Positions 35,346 through 44,148 are shown, counted from the stretch's first letter. The stretch is 54,050 nucleotides of DNA from Bacillota bacterium (GCA_021797515.1 JAJZZP010000102.1:1-54050); one strand, 5' to 3'. Numbers and translations: made by a program. Notes: generated from the sequence alone by a model not told the origin.

Positions 35346-35382
35346 GTTCCTCCCCGGCATGAAGGCCGAGGCATCCAACGCG
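35346..35382 (-). repeat. Second IS605-type end hairpin, inverted
   Basis: TTCCTCCCCGGCATGAAGGC reads on minus as a GCCTTCATGCCGGGGAGGAA-type tnpB end. It mirrors the hairpin at 34774-34815, so the hicB relic sits between two inverted ends about 600 bases apart. Confidence 0.5.
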
Positions 35383-35716
35383 CTGTATTTTGATGAACCA
35401 AGCAACGTTCCTTCGAATCCCGCATTATCCATTCACGTTTCCCCTTATGCGATTCTCGTGCATCGGTGACGATATCCCCTTAACACCTCCGTATCTCGTT
35501 TAATTGTATTGCCATCGTGGTATTAACTGCCATTGCATTTCCGCCAGGAATCGCGAATCTTGCAGTGGTCATAATGGGCCTTAACACGCTGCACAGTTTG
35601 GTGTGGAGGGCACACCCGTTATCCTTTCGGTCTGTTCTCCAATGACATATTCATTGCACTTTCGGAATTTTCATAATGCCACCACAGTGGGTAGCCAAGA
35701 GGATCTCCCCATAGCC
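35383..35716. other. Gene-free region upstream of kdp
   Basis: About 330 bases without an open frame of interest. Sequence is mixed, with several ATTGCATT-like words and no repeats or hairpins that stand out. It leads into the kdp control region. Confidence 0.4.
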
Positions 35717-35784
35717 TTTTACATCTTTTTTACACTCTATTTACGATCTTTTTACTAGGAACCGCCCCCGCCCCCCCTTATACT
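35717..35784 (+). promoter_or_regulatory. kdp control region, KdpE-like site and -10 box
   Basis: Three T-rich words of the form TTTTAC/TTTTTTAC/TTTTTAC (35717-35757) are followed by an unusual C-rich run (ACCGCCCCCGCCCCCCC, 35761-35777). The -10 box TATACT follows at 35779-35784. No -35 hexamer fits, as expected for an activator-dependent promoter. The T-rich then C-rich order resembles the KdpE box upstream of the E. coli kdp operon; this is from memory of that site, so the match is an inference. Confidence 0.5.
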
Positions 35785-35821
35785 GGCGATGATCCACAGC
35801 GAACCCAAGGGAGGCGACCCC

Positions 35822-35905
35822 ATGTCACGTATCGTGCTCATCGGCCTGACTCTTGGAATGTTTGGGTTGCTCGCATTAATAGTAAATTTTTGTCGCCGAT
35901 ATTAA
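35822..35905 (+). CDS. 27-residue membrane peptide 1 of kdp leader
   Basis: ATG 7 bases after AAGGGAGG opens a 27-codon frame: MSRIVLIGLTLGMFGLLALI and a tail ending in FCRRY. A single hydrophobic helix spans residues 4-22 and the C-terminus is basic. It is the first of three consecutive frames of exactly 27 residues before kdpA, the third of which is KdpF. It could be a small Kdp-associated subunit or regulator. Recognised by size, ribosome site and position only. Confidence 0.55.
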   Translation: MSRIVLIGLTLGMFGLLALIVNFCRRY

Positions 35906-35944
35906 CGAAGATTTTGAAGATCGATGCGAGGAGGGGCTAACTCC

Positions 35945-36028
35945 ATGGAGACAGTGTTACTGGGACTCCTTATTGTGGCCCTGTTTATGGGAACCGTAGG
36001 GTTGTTGCACGTCTTGCGAAAACTCTAG
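35945..36028 (+). CDS. 27-residue membrane peptide 2 of kdp leader
   Basis: GAGGAGGGG lies 8 bases before an ATG that encodes METVLLGLLIVALFMGTVGL and a basic end in LRKL, again 27 residues with one helix. It has the KdpF-like order: short start, hydrophobic stretch, basic end. It starts 39 bases after peptide 1 and ends 21 bases before kdpF, all in one direction, so all are on the kdp message. Confidence 0.55.
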   Translation: METVLLGLLIVALFMGTVGLLHVLRKL

Positions 36029-36049
36029 GATTGGGAGATTACGATAAGC

Positions 36050-36133
36050 ATGGGAAATTGGGTGTTGTTGGGATTGTCGATCGCCATGATGGGCTACCTC
36101 CTCTATGTAATTGTCCATCCGGAAAAATTTTAG
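36050..36133 (+). CDS. kdpF: KdpF, small subunit of the potassium-transporting ATPase
   Basis: A 27-residue peptide: MGNWVLLGLSIAMMGYLLYV followed by IVHPEKF. The GYLLYVIVHPEKF end matches KdpF (G-Y-L-x-Y-x-L-x-x-P-E-x-F), which lies in the membrane and stabilises the KdpABC complex. GGGAG lies 12 bases upstream, a bit far. It starts 21 bases after peptide 2 and ends 20 bases before kdpA. Confidence 0.8.
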   Translation: MGNWVLLGLSIAMMGYLLYVIVHPEKF

Positions 36134-36153
36134 AAGCAAGGGGGCTCACACCG

Positions 36154-37851
36154 GTGAGCATCAGCACCATGGCCACCTGGGTGGTCGTAATCGGGGGATT
36201 GCTTATCTTGTGCAAGCCGATGGGCATCTACCTTTATCGTGTCTTTACTTTTCAACCAACCGTGTTGGACCGTCCGCTGCGACCAGTGGAAAATGGTATC
36301 TTTCGTCTCCTCCATGTCACCCGTGACAGCAATATGAGTGCCGTGGAGTACGGATTGGCGTTTGTACTGACCAACATGGTATGGGGAATAATGGCCTATA
36401 CCCTGTTGCGGATCCAAGGAATTTTGCCGTTCAATCCAGAACACTTCGGCAACTTGAATGCGGGGTTGTCGTTTAACACCGCAGCCAGTTTTGTGACGAA
36501 CACGAACTGGCAAGCCTATAGCGGGGAAAACACGATGTCATATTTTTCCCAGTTTGCCGTCTTGCAATTTTTGCAATTCGTGACCCCGGCCAGCGGGGCA
36601 GCAGCAGGACTGGCCTTTGTCCGCGGACTCTCGGGACGCCAACTCGGCAATTTTTTCGTCGACCTGACATTGGTTTTGACCCGCGTCTTGTTGCCTCTCT
36701 CGATCCTTTTTGGGTTGGCATTTGTTGCTTTGGGCGTTCCAGATACCTTAGCTCCCTATTTGCATGTGCACACGTTGGCGGGCCAAACCCAGATCATCCC
36801 ACGCGGTCCCATCGCAGGTTGGGAAGCCATTGAGCATTTGGGTCAAAACGGCGGCGGGTTCACCGGAGCTAATAGTGCCAATCCTTTGGAAAATCCCTCA
36901 GCCCTGACCAACATCCTGCAGAGTATCGCAATGGGATTGGTGCCTGTGGCGTTTTTTTACATGTTTGGACTTTTTACTGGCCGCAAGCGTTTAGCGTGGA
37001 CCCTGATTGCGGTCGCCGGCACCATCTTTCTTGCGATGTTAGCCATGATTTACTTTCCAGAAATGGCGGGTAACCCAATCATCAACGCCTTGGGCCTCTC
37101 CGGACACGCCAATATGGTGGGCAAAGAATTGCGATTTGGCATGGGCGGCACGTCCATCTTCGAAACTAGCACCATGGCCTTTACCACAGGTTCGGTGGTA
37201 AGCGCGCATGACAGCTTTCTCCCCATTCCCAGCCTCGCGATGTTCTTAGGCATGTTCCTGAATATGGTGTTCGGTGGCAAAGGCGTCGGTCTTTTAAACA
37301 TGCTGATGTTTGTGATTTTAACGATTTTCTTGATGGGACTGATGGTTGGACGCACACCCGAGTTTTTGGGCAAGAAAATTGAGGCCAAGGAAGTGTCATT
37401 AACCTCCGTAGCCTTTTTGCTTCACCCGCTACTGATCTTGGTCGGAACCGCTCTGGCAGTCGCCATTCCTGCTGGCATAGCTGGCGTTTTTAATCCCGGT
37501 CCCCACGGTTTGAGCGAGGTTTTGTACGGATTCACATCGGCCGCAGCCAATAACGGGTCGGCTATGGGAGGGTTAGGTGCCTCCCTTCCGTTTTACGAAG
37601 TCGCATTGGGTATTGTCGTAATTTTGGGACGCTATGCGTCGATTATGGCGATGTTATTGGTAGCCGAATCGCTGCTGCAGAAGAAGGCGGTGCCGCAAAC
37701 CTCCGGAACCATGCGCACTGATACGCCGCTCTTTTGGGGTGTCCTCTTGGGATCCATTGTGATTTTAAACGCGTTAACGTTCTTTCCCGTCATGGCGCTC
37801 GGTCCGCTGGCAGAGCACTATCTCTTAATGGCCCACCATGTATTTGGGTAA
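36154..37851 (+). CDS. kdpA: Potassium-transporting ATPase, potassium-binding subunit
   Basis: A 565-residue channel-like subunit that selects K+ and passes it to KdpB. About ten helices are seen. Selectivity-filter segments are recognisable: AASFVTNTNWQAYSGE, GQNGGGFTGANSANPLENP, FGMGGTSIFETSTMAFTTGS and SAAANNGSAMGGLGA. GTG at 36154 is the chosen start (GGGGG 9 bases upstream, VSISTMATWVVV); the frame runs back over kdpF but lacks support, and the ATG at 36169 is an alternative. Length equals the family norm. It is followed by kdpB after 30 bases. Confidence 0.95.
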   Translation: MSISTMATWVVVIGGLLILCKPMGIYLYRVFTFQPTVLDRPLRPVENGIFRLLHVTRDSNMSAVEYGLAFVLTNMVWGIMAYTLLRIQGILPFNPEHFGNLNAGLSFNTAASFVTNTNWQAYSGENTMSYFSQFAVLQFLQFVTPASGAAAGLAFVRGLSGRQLGNFFVDLTLVLTRVLLPLSILFGLAFVALGVPDTLAPYLHVHTLAGQTQIIPRGPIAGWEAIEHLGQNGGGFTGANSANPLENPSALTNILQSIAMGLVPVAFFYMFGLFTGRKRLAWTLIAVAGTIFLAMLAMIYFPEMAGNPIINALGLSGHANMVGKELRFGMGGTSIFETSTMAFTTGSVVSAHDSFLPIPSLAMFLGMFLNMVFGGKGVGLLNMLMFVILTIFLMGLMVGRTPEFLGKKIEAKEVSLTSVAFLLHPLLILVGTALAVAIPAGIAGVFNPGPHGLSEVLYGFTSAAANNGSAMGGLGASLPFYEVALGIVVILGRYASIMAMLLVAESLLQKKAVPQTSGTMRTDTPLFWGVLLGSIVILNALTFFPVMALGPLAEHYLLMAHHVFG

Positions 37852-37881
37852 GGGGAAGAAAAAATGAGGAGGGATTCAGAG

Positions 37882-39906
37882 ATGGCCTCCGCGGTCAGGA
37901 AACAACCTCTGTCCGACACTAGTTCCCGTCTCAAAGAACTGGTGCGAGACACCTTTGTCAAATTAAATCCACGCACTATGCTGCGCAACCCGGTGATGTT
38001 CGTGGTAGAAGTCGGAACCGTTGTCACCTTGTGGCTCACCCTCAGTGCTCGTCACAGCGCGTCCCGCAATTATGACGCAGTGGTCACCATTATCTTATTT
38101 ATGACGGTTGTGTTTGCGACCTTTGCCGAAGCCTATGCGGAGTCGCGAGGACGTGCCCAAGCCGAGTTTCTACGCCGCAGTCGCGCGAGTGCCCGAGCAC
38201 GCCTCCTGAAATCTGACGGATCCTGGGACTGGTTGGACGGATCCGCACTGCGACAGGGGATGCGGATTCGCATTGAAGCCGGCGACACCGTCGCGGGCGA
38301 CGGAGTCGTCGTCGAGGGGGTGGGCGCCATGGATGAATCGGCGATTACCGGCGAATCTGCTTCGGTGATTAAAGCTCCAGGAGACAGCGTCACCGGGGGC
38401 ACCGTGCTGTTGTCCGACTCCCTGCTTGTCGAGATTACCACGGATCCGGGAAACACCTTTCTCGATCGCATGATTGCCTTGGTCGAAGGAGCCGCGCGCC
38501 AAAAAACTCCCAACGAAATCGCCCTCTCTGCATTGCTAGGCGTGTTGACTCTCATTTTCGTACTGGTTGTCGTCACCCTGGGACCAATCGCCCGCTATTA
38601 TGGACCTCATACCGTAAACACGACCACATTGGTGGCGTTGTTGGTTTGTCTCATTCCCACCACAATTGGTGCTTTGTTATCCGCCATCGGAATCGCAGGC
38701 ATGAATCGCGTGGCCAAAATTAACGTCGTTGCCAAAAGCGGGCGTGCCGTGGAGGCGTCGGGAGATATCGACACCTTGATTTTGGATAAGACCGGCACCA
38801 TTACCATTGGCAATCGTATGGCCACGGAATTTTTGCCGGTGCCGGGAGTCTCAGTCGATACCTTGGCAGAGGCCGCCTGGATTGCCTCACTCGCCGACAC
38901 CACGCCAGAAGGGCGATCGGTGGTGGAATTGGCCGAGTCCGTGTTCAACTCGCCCCATCGCCAGGTCCCTTCTGGTGAGCCGGTTCCGTTTTCCGCACAA
39001 ACACGAATGAGCGGCATCGACTTGGCCGATGGACGGAGCATCCGCAAGGGAGCTGTTAGCGCCATCGTCCAACTCGTAGATCAGCCGCCCCCTGATCTCG
39101 AACTGGCGGCAGAACGTGTAGCCCGGGATGGAGGCACGCCTCTCGCGGTGGCGGTCGATCGTCAGGCTTTGGGGATTATTCGCCTAAAAGATATCGTGAA
39201 ATCCGGTCTCAAAGAGCGTTTTGCAGAATTTCGCGCTATGGGCATTCGCACAGTGATGGCAACCGGCGATAATCGAATTACCGCCCAAGTCATTGCGGCA
39301 GAAGCGGGGGTCGACGCCGTACTCGCGGAAGTCAACCCCGAAGGCAAACTCGCCCTGATTCAACAAGAGCAAGCGGAGGGCAAGTTGGTGGCCATGACCG
39401 GCGATGGAACCAATGATGCCCCTGCCTTGGCGCAGGCAGATGTTGGTTTGGCGATGAATATCGGCACCATGGCAGCCAAGGAAGCGGGCAACATGGTCGA
39501 CTTGGATTCGAATCCGACCAAGCTGCTCGATGTCATTGAGGTGGGAAAGCAACTATTAATTACCAGGGGGGCGTTGACGACCTTTTCGATCGCCAATGAC
39601 GTCGCCAAATACTTTGCCATTGTACCCGCCATGTTTTCGGTCGTTCCCATTTTGCACGGACTGTCGGCGCTCAACATCATGGGGTTGAAGACCCCGCACG
39701 GGGCAATTTTGTCGGCCCTGATCTTTAATGCTCTGATTATTCCGGCGTTAATTCCGTTTGCCGTTAAGGGCGTGCGCTACCGCCCCCAGTCGGCCGACCG
39801 ATTATTGCTACGCAATATCATCAATTGGGGCGTTGTGGGAGTCATTATTCCGTTTATCGGAATCTGGGGCATCGATCGCGTGCTCGGGTTGTTTGGACTG
39901 GCCTAA
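37882..39906 (+). CDS. kdpB: Potassium-transporting ATPase, ATP-binding P-type subunit
   Basis: A P-type ATPase subunit of 674 residues. The phosphorylated Asp302 is in LILDKTGTIT, TGES is at 156-159 (its Ser is the site of inhibitory phosphorylation in E. coli KdpB) and the hinge is MTGDGTNDAPALAQADVGLAM. Early helices (FVVEVGTVVTLWLTLS) and the KAGDT-type A-domain loop RIEAGDTVAGDG are normal. The start at 37882 is 8 bases after GAGGAGGG; an ATG at 37864 overlaps that site. It hydrolyses ATP to drive K+ uptake with KdpA and KdpC. Confidence 0.96.
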   Translation: MASAVRKQPLSDTSSRLKELVRDTFVKLNPRTMLRNPVMFVVEVGTVVTLWLTLSARHSASRNYDAVVTIILFMTVVFATFAEAYAESRGRAQAEFLRRSRASARARLLKSDGSWDWLDGSALRQGMRIRIEAGDTVAGDGVVVEGVGAMDESAITGESASVIKAPGDSVTGGTVLLSDSLLVEITTDPGNTFLDRMIALVEGAARQKTPNEIALSALLGVLTLIFVLVVVTLGPIARYYGPHTVNTTTLVALLVCLIPTTIGALLSAIGIAGMNRVAKINVVAKSGRAVEASGDIDTLILDKTGTITIGNRMATEFLPVPGVSVDTLAEAAWIASLADTTPEGRSVVELAESVFNSPHRQVPSGEPVPFSAQTRMSGIDLADGRSIRKGAVSAIVQLVDQPPPDLELAAERVARDGGTPLAVAVDRQALGIIRLKDIVKSGLKERFAEFRAMGIRTVMATGDNRITAQVIAAEAGVDAVLAEVNPEGKLALIQQEQAEGKLVAMTGDGTNDAPALAQADVGLAMNIGTMAAKEAGNMVDLDSNPTKLLDVIEVGKQLLITRGALTTFSIANDVAKYFAIVPAMFSVVPILHGLSALNIMGLKTPHGAILSALIFNALIIPALIPFAVKGVRYRPQSADRLLLRNIINWGVVGVIIPFIGIWGIDRVLGLFGLA

Positions 39907-39922
39907 GATAGGAGGCTCTGCA

Positions 39923-40540
39923 ATGTTATTGACGCTCAAACGGGCTGTCGTCGTGACGGTATTGCTGTGGATAATACTGGCATTTGGTTTTACATTTGTC
40001 ATGGTGGGCTTGGGCCAAGTGTTCTTTCCTTATCAAGCCAATGGCAGTATAGTTACCTTAAAGGGGCGTACCATCGCCGCACGCCATGTGGGTCAAAATT
40101 TTGGCAATACCTTGCAATATTTTTGGGGTCGCCCGTCGGCCACAGTGTCCCTGACTACTGGAAAACGGGAGCCCGATAATGCCTTAAACTCGGGAGCCAG
40201 CAACTATGGCCCGACCAATGCCTTGTTGCTTCAGGATATTCGACGCCGCATCCACCACTATCTGAACACCACACCGGGTCTGAGCATCCATCAAATTCCT
40301 GTCAGCTTGGTGGCAAGCTCAGGATCTGGATTAGATCCCGACATCACCGTAGCCAGCGCATTGATTCAAGTGCCACGAGTCGCGAAATATACCGGATTGA
40401 GTCAGTCCAGGCTACGCCAATTGGTACTCTCTAAGGTTCTGCCACCGGACCTCGGGTTGTTTGGCCCCGCGCGAATCAATGTGGTTTTGCTGAATGTCGC
40501 CCTGTATCAGTTACTGCATCCTCAATCCCCCGCTGAATAA
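39923..40540 (+). CDS. kdpC: Potassium-transporting ATPase, KdpC subunit
   Basis: This 205-residue protein has one N-terminal helix (AVVVTVLLWIILAFGFTFVM) and an extracytoplasmic domain. QANGSIVTLKGRTIAARHVG, LQYFWGRPSATVS and the late block SGSGLDPDITVASALIQVPR match KdpC, where G-S-G-L-D-P-D-I is the signature. GGAGG lies 9 bases before the ATG. It stabilises the ternary complex with KdpAB. It ends the ATPase part of the operon. Confidence 0.93.
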   Translation: MLLTLKRAVVVTVLLWIILAFGFTFVMVGLGQVFFPYQANGSIVTLKGRTIAARHVGQNFGNTLQYFWGRPSATVSLTTGKREPDNALNSGASNYGPTNALLLQDIRRRIHHYLNTTPGLSIHQIPVSLVASSGSGLDPDITVASALIQVPRVAKYTGLSQSRLRQLVLSKVLPPDLGLFGPARINVVLLNVALYQLLHPQSPAE

Positions 40541-40566
40541 GCGCCAACGTACACATAAGCGACTTG

Positions 40567-40595
40567 TTGATGATGGGATCGGCAGGGTATATACT
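40567..40595 (+). promoter_or_regulatory. Candidate promoter for the kdp sensor/regulator genes
   Basis: TTGATG and TATACT are separated by 17 bases in the gap between kdpC and the histidine-kinase gene. This would let the sensory genes be expressed at low level independently of the kdpFABC promoter. Pattern only. Confidence 0.4.
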
Positions 40596-40699
40596 TATGG
40601 CGGTTTTGAAGGCTGCACGTTCAATGGTGAGGATATCGGAGGCTTGTCAGCTTGGCGACACTCGCATTGACGACAAAATTTGGGAGGTGACTCAGGGCC

Positions 40700-42301
40700 T
40701 TGACTCGAACGGCAAAGACCCCGGAGGAGGCTTTAGGACCCCGAGCCCAGAGCCTTAAATGGCGGGTGTTGCGTACACGGTGGCGAAGGCAAGAACCTAT
40801 ATGGAACAATAGCTTTGCTTATCTTGCCGTAACGGTCATGGTGGCCGGACTCACGGTGTTGCTATGGATTCCTCGCCATCTCTTCGAGGCTGTCAATATT
40901 GCCCTGTTATATTTGCTGCCCGTGCTGTTTAGCGCCGTGCGATGGGGTCTCTACCCAGCTTTTTATGCCGCGGTGTTGGGCGTACTGGCTTTTGATTATT
41001 TCTTTATTCCTCCAATCTTTAGTTATTCAGTGAGTGACTTGCGCTATTTGGTCTCCTTTGCCGTGTTCTTGGTGGTTGCTACCCTCACTGCGGGACTGGC
41101 CTCGTCACTGCAACGGCAAACCCGCGAAGCGCAACGGCGGGAACGGATCACTGCCTCCCTGTACGGTTTGAGCCGACAAATAGCGATGGTGCAAAATCTC
41201 CACGATGTCGGGCAAGCCATTGTCCACCATGTGGGGCAAACTTTCGGGGTTCCGGTGGCCATGGTACTTCCGGATGCTGAAGGAAGGTTGGTGGAGACGT
41301 CGCAAACCGATTCTCCGCCCTTAGGACGCCCCTTGAATCCTAGCGTCTTACAGTGGGTCTATCGCCACGGCACTGCCGTAGGATACGGGGGAAAACACCG
41401 CCCCGAGTTGTTGTACATGCCGCTCAAAACCGAAGATACCGTGCACGGAGTCTTGTGTCTTGGGGAATATGGACTCGATCAGCCGTTTTCCCCGGAACAG
41501 CGCCAGATCATCGAATCCCTCTGCGGGCTTGCGGCCGTATCGGTGGCACGGGTCACTTATGAAACCCAGGCACGCATCGCGGCACTAACCGCGGAATCCG
41601 AGCGGTTGCGCACAGCCCTGTTAGACTCATTATCCCATGAACTTCGCACCCCGGTCACCGCCATTATGGGTGCCATCGGCAGCTTAAGTGATGATCAGAT
41701 TCCCTTATCGACGGAAGATCAGGGAGAACTAGTATCCACGATACGGGACAGTGTCATGCGGATGAACCGTTTGATTACAAATTTGTTGGGAATGGTGCGA
41801 CTGGAAAGCGGTCTTTTGCGCCTGAATCGACGTCCCTGCGATGTATCCGATATGATTGGAGTGGTGGTCCACCAAATGCGCGAAACATTGGGATCTCGGC
41901 CACTGTCGATCAGTGTTCCGGACAATCTCCCTCCTCTAGTGGTCGACGAGGTACTGCTGGAGCAAGCCCTGGTCAACGTATTAAGCAATGCGGTTAAATA
42001 TTCCCCAAACCACAGCCCTATTCACATTAGCGCCATCGCCTCTCATTGCTCACTGCGCATAGAAATCCGTGACTTCGGGATGGGGATCGATCGTGAGGAC
42101 AAGGAAAAAATCTTTGAGAAATTTTATCGTTCGGCCAAGGCGCAAAATGTTCCCGGAACCGGTCTCGGGTTGGCAATTTGCCAAGGCATCGCCCAAGCTC
42201 ACGGTGGCCGTGTGACGGCCACTCCAGCGTCACCACAAGGAACCATTTTTGCGTTGGAACTTCCATGGAATCCCCCACCATATGAAGGGGAAGCACCATG
42301 A
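40700..42301 (+). CDS. KdpD-type sensor histidine kinase, membrane and kinase half
   Basis: This 533-residue protein corresponds to the C-terminal two-thirds of KdpD. Four hydrophobic segments between residues 38 and 135 match the DUF4118 four-helix region. A GAF-like sensor domain follows at about 150-290. HisKA has His313 in LLDSLSHELRTPVTAIMGA, and the ATPase part has NVLSNAVKYSP, RDFGMGIDREDKEKIFEKFY and GTGLGLAICQG. The start is TTG at 40700, after GGGAGGTG; an unusual start, but no ATG fits the frame. The N-terminal KdpD/USP domains are absent here and are encoded separately at 43003. Its stop overlaps the start of kdpE. Confidence 0.9.
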   Translation: MTRTAKTPEEALGPRAQSLKWRVLRTRWRRQEPIWNNSFAYLAVTVMVAGLTVLLWIPRHLFEAVNIALLYLLPVLFSAVRWGLYPAFYAAVLGVLAFDYFFIPPIFSYSVSDLRYLVSFAVFLVVATLTAGLASSLQRQTREAQRRERITASLYGLSRQIAMVQNLHDVGQAIVHHVGQTFGVPVAMVLPDAEGRLVETSQTDSPPLGRPLNPSVLQWVYRHGTAVGYGGKHRPELLYMPLKTEDTVHGVLCLGEYGLDQPFSPEQRQIIESLCGLAAVSVARVTYETQARIAALTAESERLRTALLDSLSHELRTPVTAIMGAIGSLSDDQIPLSTEDQGELVSTIRDSVMRMNRLITNLLGMVRLESGLLRLNRRPCDVSDMIGVVVHQMRETLGSRPLSISVPDNLPPLVVDEVLLEQALVNVLSNAVKYSPNHSPIHISAIASHCSLRIEIRDFGMGIDREDKEKIFEKFYRSAKAQNVPGTGLGLAICQGIAQAHGGRVTATPASPQGTIFALELPWNPPPYEGEAP

Positions 42302-42978
42302 CCATCCTGATTATTGATGACGAACCACAGATTCGCCGTGTATTGCGAGTTATGTTGCAGGCTCAAGGATATCAAACGGTCGAGGCCGCGACCGGGGCCG
42401 ACGGTCTGGTGTTTGCATTTACTGCCGCTCCCGATTGCATATTGCTCGACATTAGTCTCCCTGACCTCAAAGGAATCGACGTCTTGCAATCGATTCGGCG
42501 CCAGTCTGATGTGCCGGTGATCATCTTGACGATTCATGAAGAAGAACAACAAAAAGTTCGGGCCTTAGATCTAGGAGCGGATGATTATGTTACAAAACCC
42601 TTTGGCGCCCGGGAATTAATGGCGCGGATTAGAGTAGCGCTCAGACATCGGGCGAACACGCCCTCACCGTCGATTGTTCAGGTAGGACCCGTGACCATGG
42701 ATTTCGAGCGTCGCATGGTGGAACGTCATGGTGAGGCCGTTAGGCTAACGCCCATCGAATATGATCTGCTGCGGGAATTAGCATCCAATCTTGGGCGCGT
42801 GCTAACCCACCGCCACTTGCTCCAGCAAGTGTGGGGGGATACGACCGACGCCACTGATGCCCATTATCTCCGAATCTATATTGGGCATCTGCGCAAGAAA
42901 ATTGAAGACGATCCGGCGCGCCCGCAATTGATTATCACTGAACCCGGCGTCGGGTACCGAATGACTGAACCGGAATAG
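42298..42978 (+). CDS. kdpE: KdpE-type response regulator (OmpR family)
   Basis: A 226-residue regulator. The receiver domain has the acidic pair IIDDEP, phosphorylated Asp51 in CILLDISLPDLKG, and Lys100 in YVTKPFG. The winged-helix DNA-binding domain has LTPIEYDLLRELASNLGRVL and YIGHLRKKIEDDPARPQLI, which fits OmpR/KdpE. ATG overlaps the upstream kinase stop (ATGA), so translation is coupled. It would bind the T-rich region before the first small peptide and activate kdp under K+ limitation or salt stress. Confidence 0.93.
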   Translation: MTILIIDDEPQIRRVLRVMLQAQGYQTVEAATGADGLVFAFTAAPDCILLDISLPDLKGIDVLQSIRRQSDVPVIILTIHEEEQQKVRALDLGADDYVTKPFGARELMARIRVALRHRANTPSPSIVQVGPVTMDFERRMVERHGEAVRLTPIEYDLLRELASNLGRVLTHRHLLQQVWGDTTDATDAHYLRIYIGHLRKKIEDDPARPQLIITEPGVGYRMTEPE

Positions 42979-43002
42979 CTACTCACCGCAAGGGAGGAAA
43001 TC

Positions 43003-44148
43003 GTGGTGGTTGAGCAGTTTAAGCGCCGCAACCCGGAAGAGATTCTGGAGCAGATCCGGCGAATGAGCCGTGGTCGCCATCGCATTTACCTGGGTGCCGC
43101 ACCTGGTGTAGGCAAAACTTATACTATGCTCAGTGACGCCAAAGGCGCACGCGATCAGGGCGTGGATGTGGTGGTAGGCATTGTCGATACCCATGGTCGT
43201 GAAGAAACGGCAGCGATGGTGCAAGACTTGGAAGTGATGCCATTACGTATGACTTTGCACAAGGGATTGTCGGTCGGCGAAATCGACGTGCCAGCTATCA
43301 TGAAAAGAGCACCGGATTTGGTACTCGTCGATGAATTGGCTCATACCAACCCCGAGGACGCGACACATCCTAAACGTTATCAAGATGTAGAGGATTTGTT
43401 AGCCTCGGGCATTCATGTCTGGTCTACCGTGAATATTCAGCACATGGAATCGTTAAATGATTTAGTGCGTCAGATTACCGGCGTGCGGGTGCGGGAAACG
43501 ATTCCCGATGCCATCGTCCAAGACGCGGACGAAGTTCGACTTATCGACTTAACACCCGAAGCCCTAATCGACCGCCTCAAACGCGGCAAAATCTATCAAC
43601 GCAATATTGATCAAGCCTTACAGAACTTCTTTCGGGTTGGCAACTTGACAGCCCTGCGAGAGATAGCGTTGCGGGCGGTAGCCGACGATACCGATGATCG
43701 GCTGGAATCTTATATGCATCGCCACGCCATTGAAGGGCCCTGGCCTACTCAGGATCGGATTATGGTAGCCGTCACCCCGTCACCTAACGGAGAGCGATTA
43801 TTGCGTCGAGGATACCGCACCGCGCGCAGACTCCGCGCAGAATTTTATGTGGTGGTAGTCCGACCCGAAGCGCATCCCACATTTGCAGCAGCCGATGAAA
43901 CCCGCCTAGCAACACATCTGGCTCTGGCCGAACAAATGGGAGCACAGATTGTGCATTTGCAGAATAACCGAGTAGCACACGCATTGGTACAATTCGCACG
44001 AGAGCATCATATTACCCAAATAGTCATGGGGGAGTCCTTGCGGACACGTTGGCAAGAAATTTGGCGTGGTTCGGTCATTAATGAAGTTCTGCGGGAAACC
44101 AGCAATATTGATATTTTAGTGGTTGGCCACGAGCGCAAATGGCAGTGA
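43003..44148 (+). CDS. KdpD N-terminal sensor half (KdpD domain plus USP domain)
   Basis: This protein of 381 residues covers the cytoplasmic N-terminus of KdpD, here as a separate gene. The KdpD domain (about 15-225) has the P-loop GAAPGVGKTYTML (Lys38), HGREETAAMVQDLE and the Walker B-like LVLVDELAHTNPEDATHPKR, all family signatures. A universal-stress-protein domain follows (about 250-380), ending IVMGESLRTRWQEIWRGSV. In other KdpDs the USP part can sense c-di-AMP; the FTAxY motif known from S. aureus is not evident (EFYVVVV instead). It starts with GTG after GGGAGG. No kinase domain is present, so signalling must pass to the separate kinase half. Confidence 0.9.
   Translation: MVVEQFKRRNPEEILEQIRRMSRGRHRIYLGAAPGVGKTYTMLSDAKGARDQGVDVVVGIVDTHGREETAAMVQDLEVMPLRMTLHKGLSVGEIDVPAIMKRAPDLVLVDELAHTNPEDATHPKRYQDVEDLLASGIHVWSTVNIQHMESLNDLVRQITGVRVRETIPDAIVQDADEVRLIDLTPEALIDRLKRGKIYQRNIDQALQNFFRVGNLTALREIALRAVADDTDDRLESYMHRHAIEGPWPTQDRIMVAVTPSPNGERLLRRGYRTARRLRAEFYVVVVRPEAHPTFAAADETRLATHLALAEQMGAQIVHLQNNRVAHALVQFAREHHITQIVMGESLRTRWQEIWRGSVINEVLRETSNIDILVVGHERKWQ

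Noticed and set aside
38133-38576. Minus-strand frame inside kdpB
   Set aside because: It mirrors the conserved KdpB actuator domain and has biased composition; a shadow frame.
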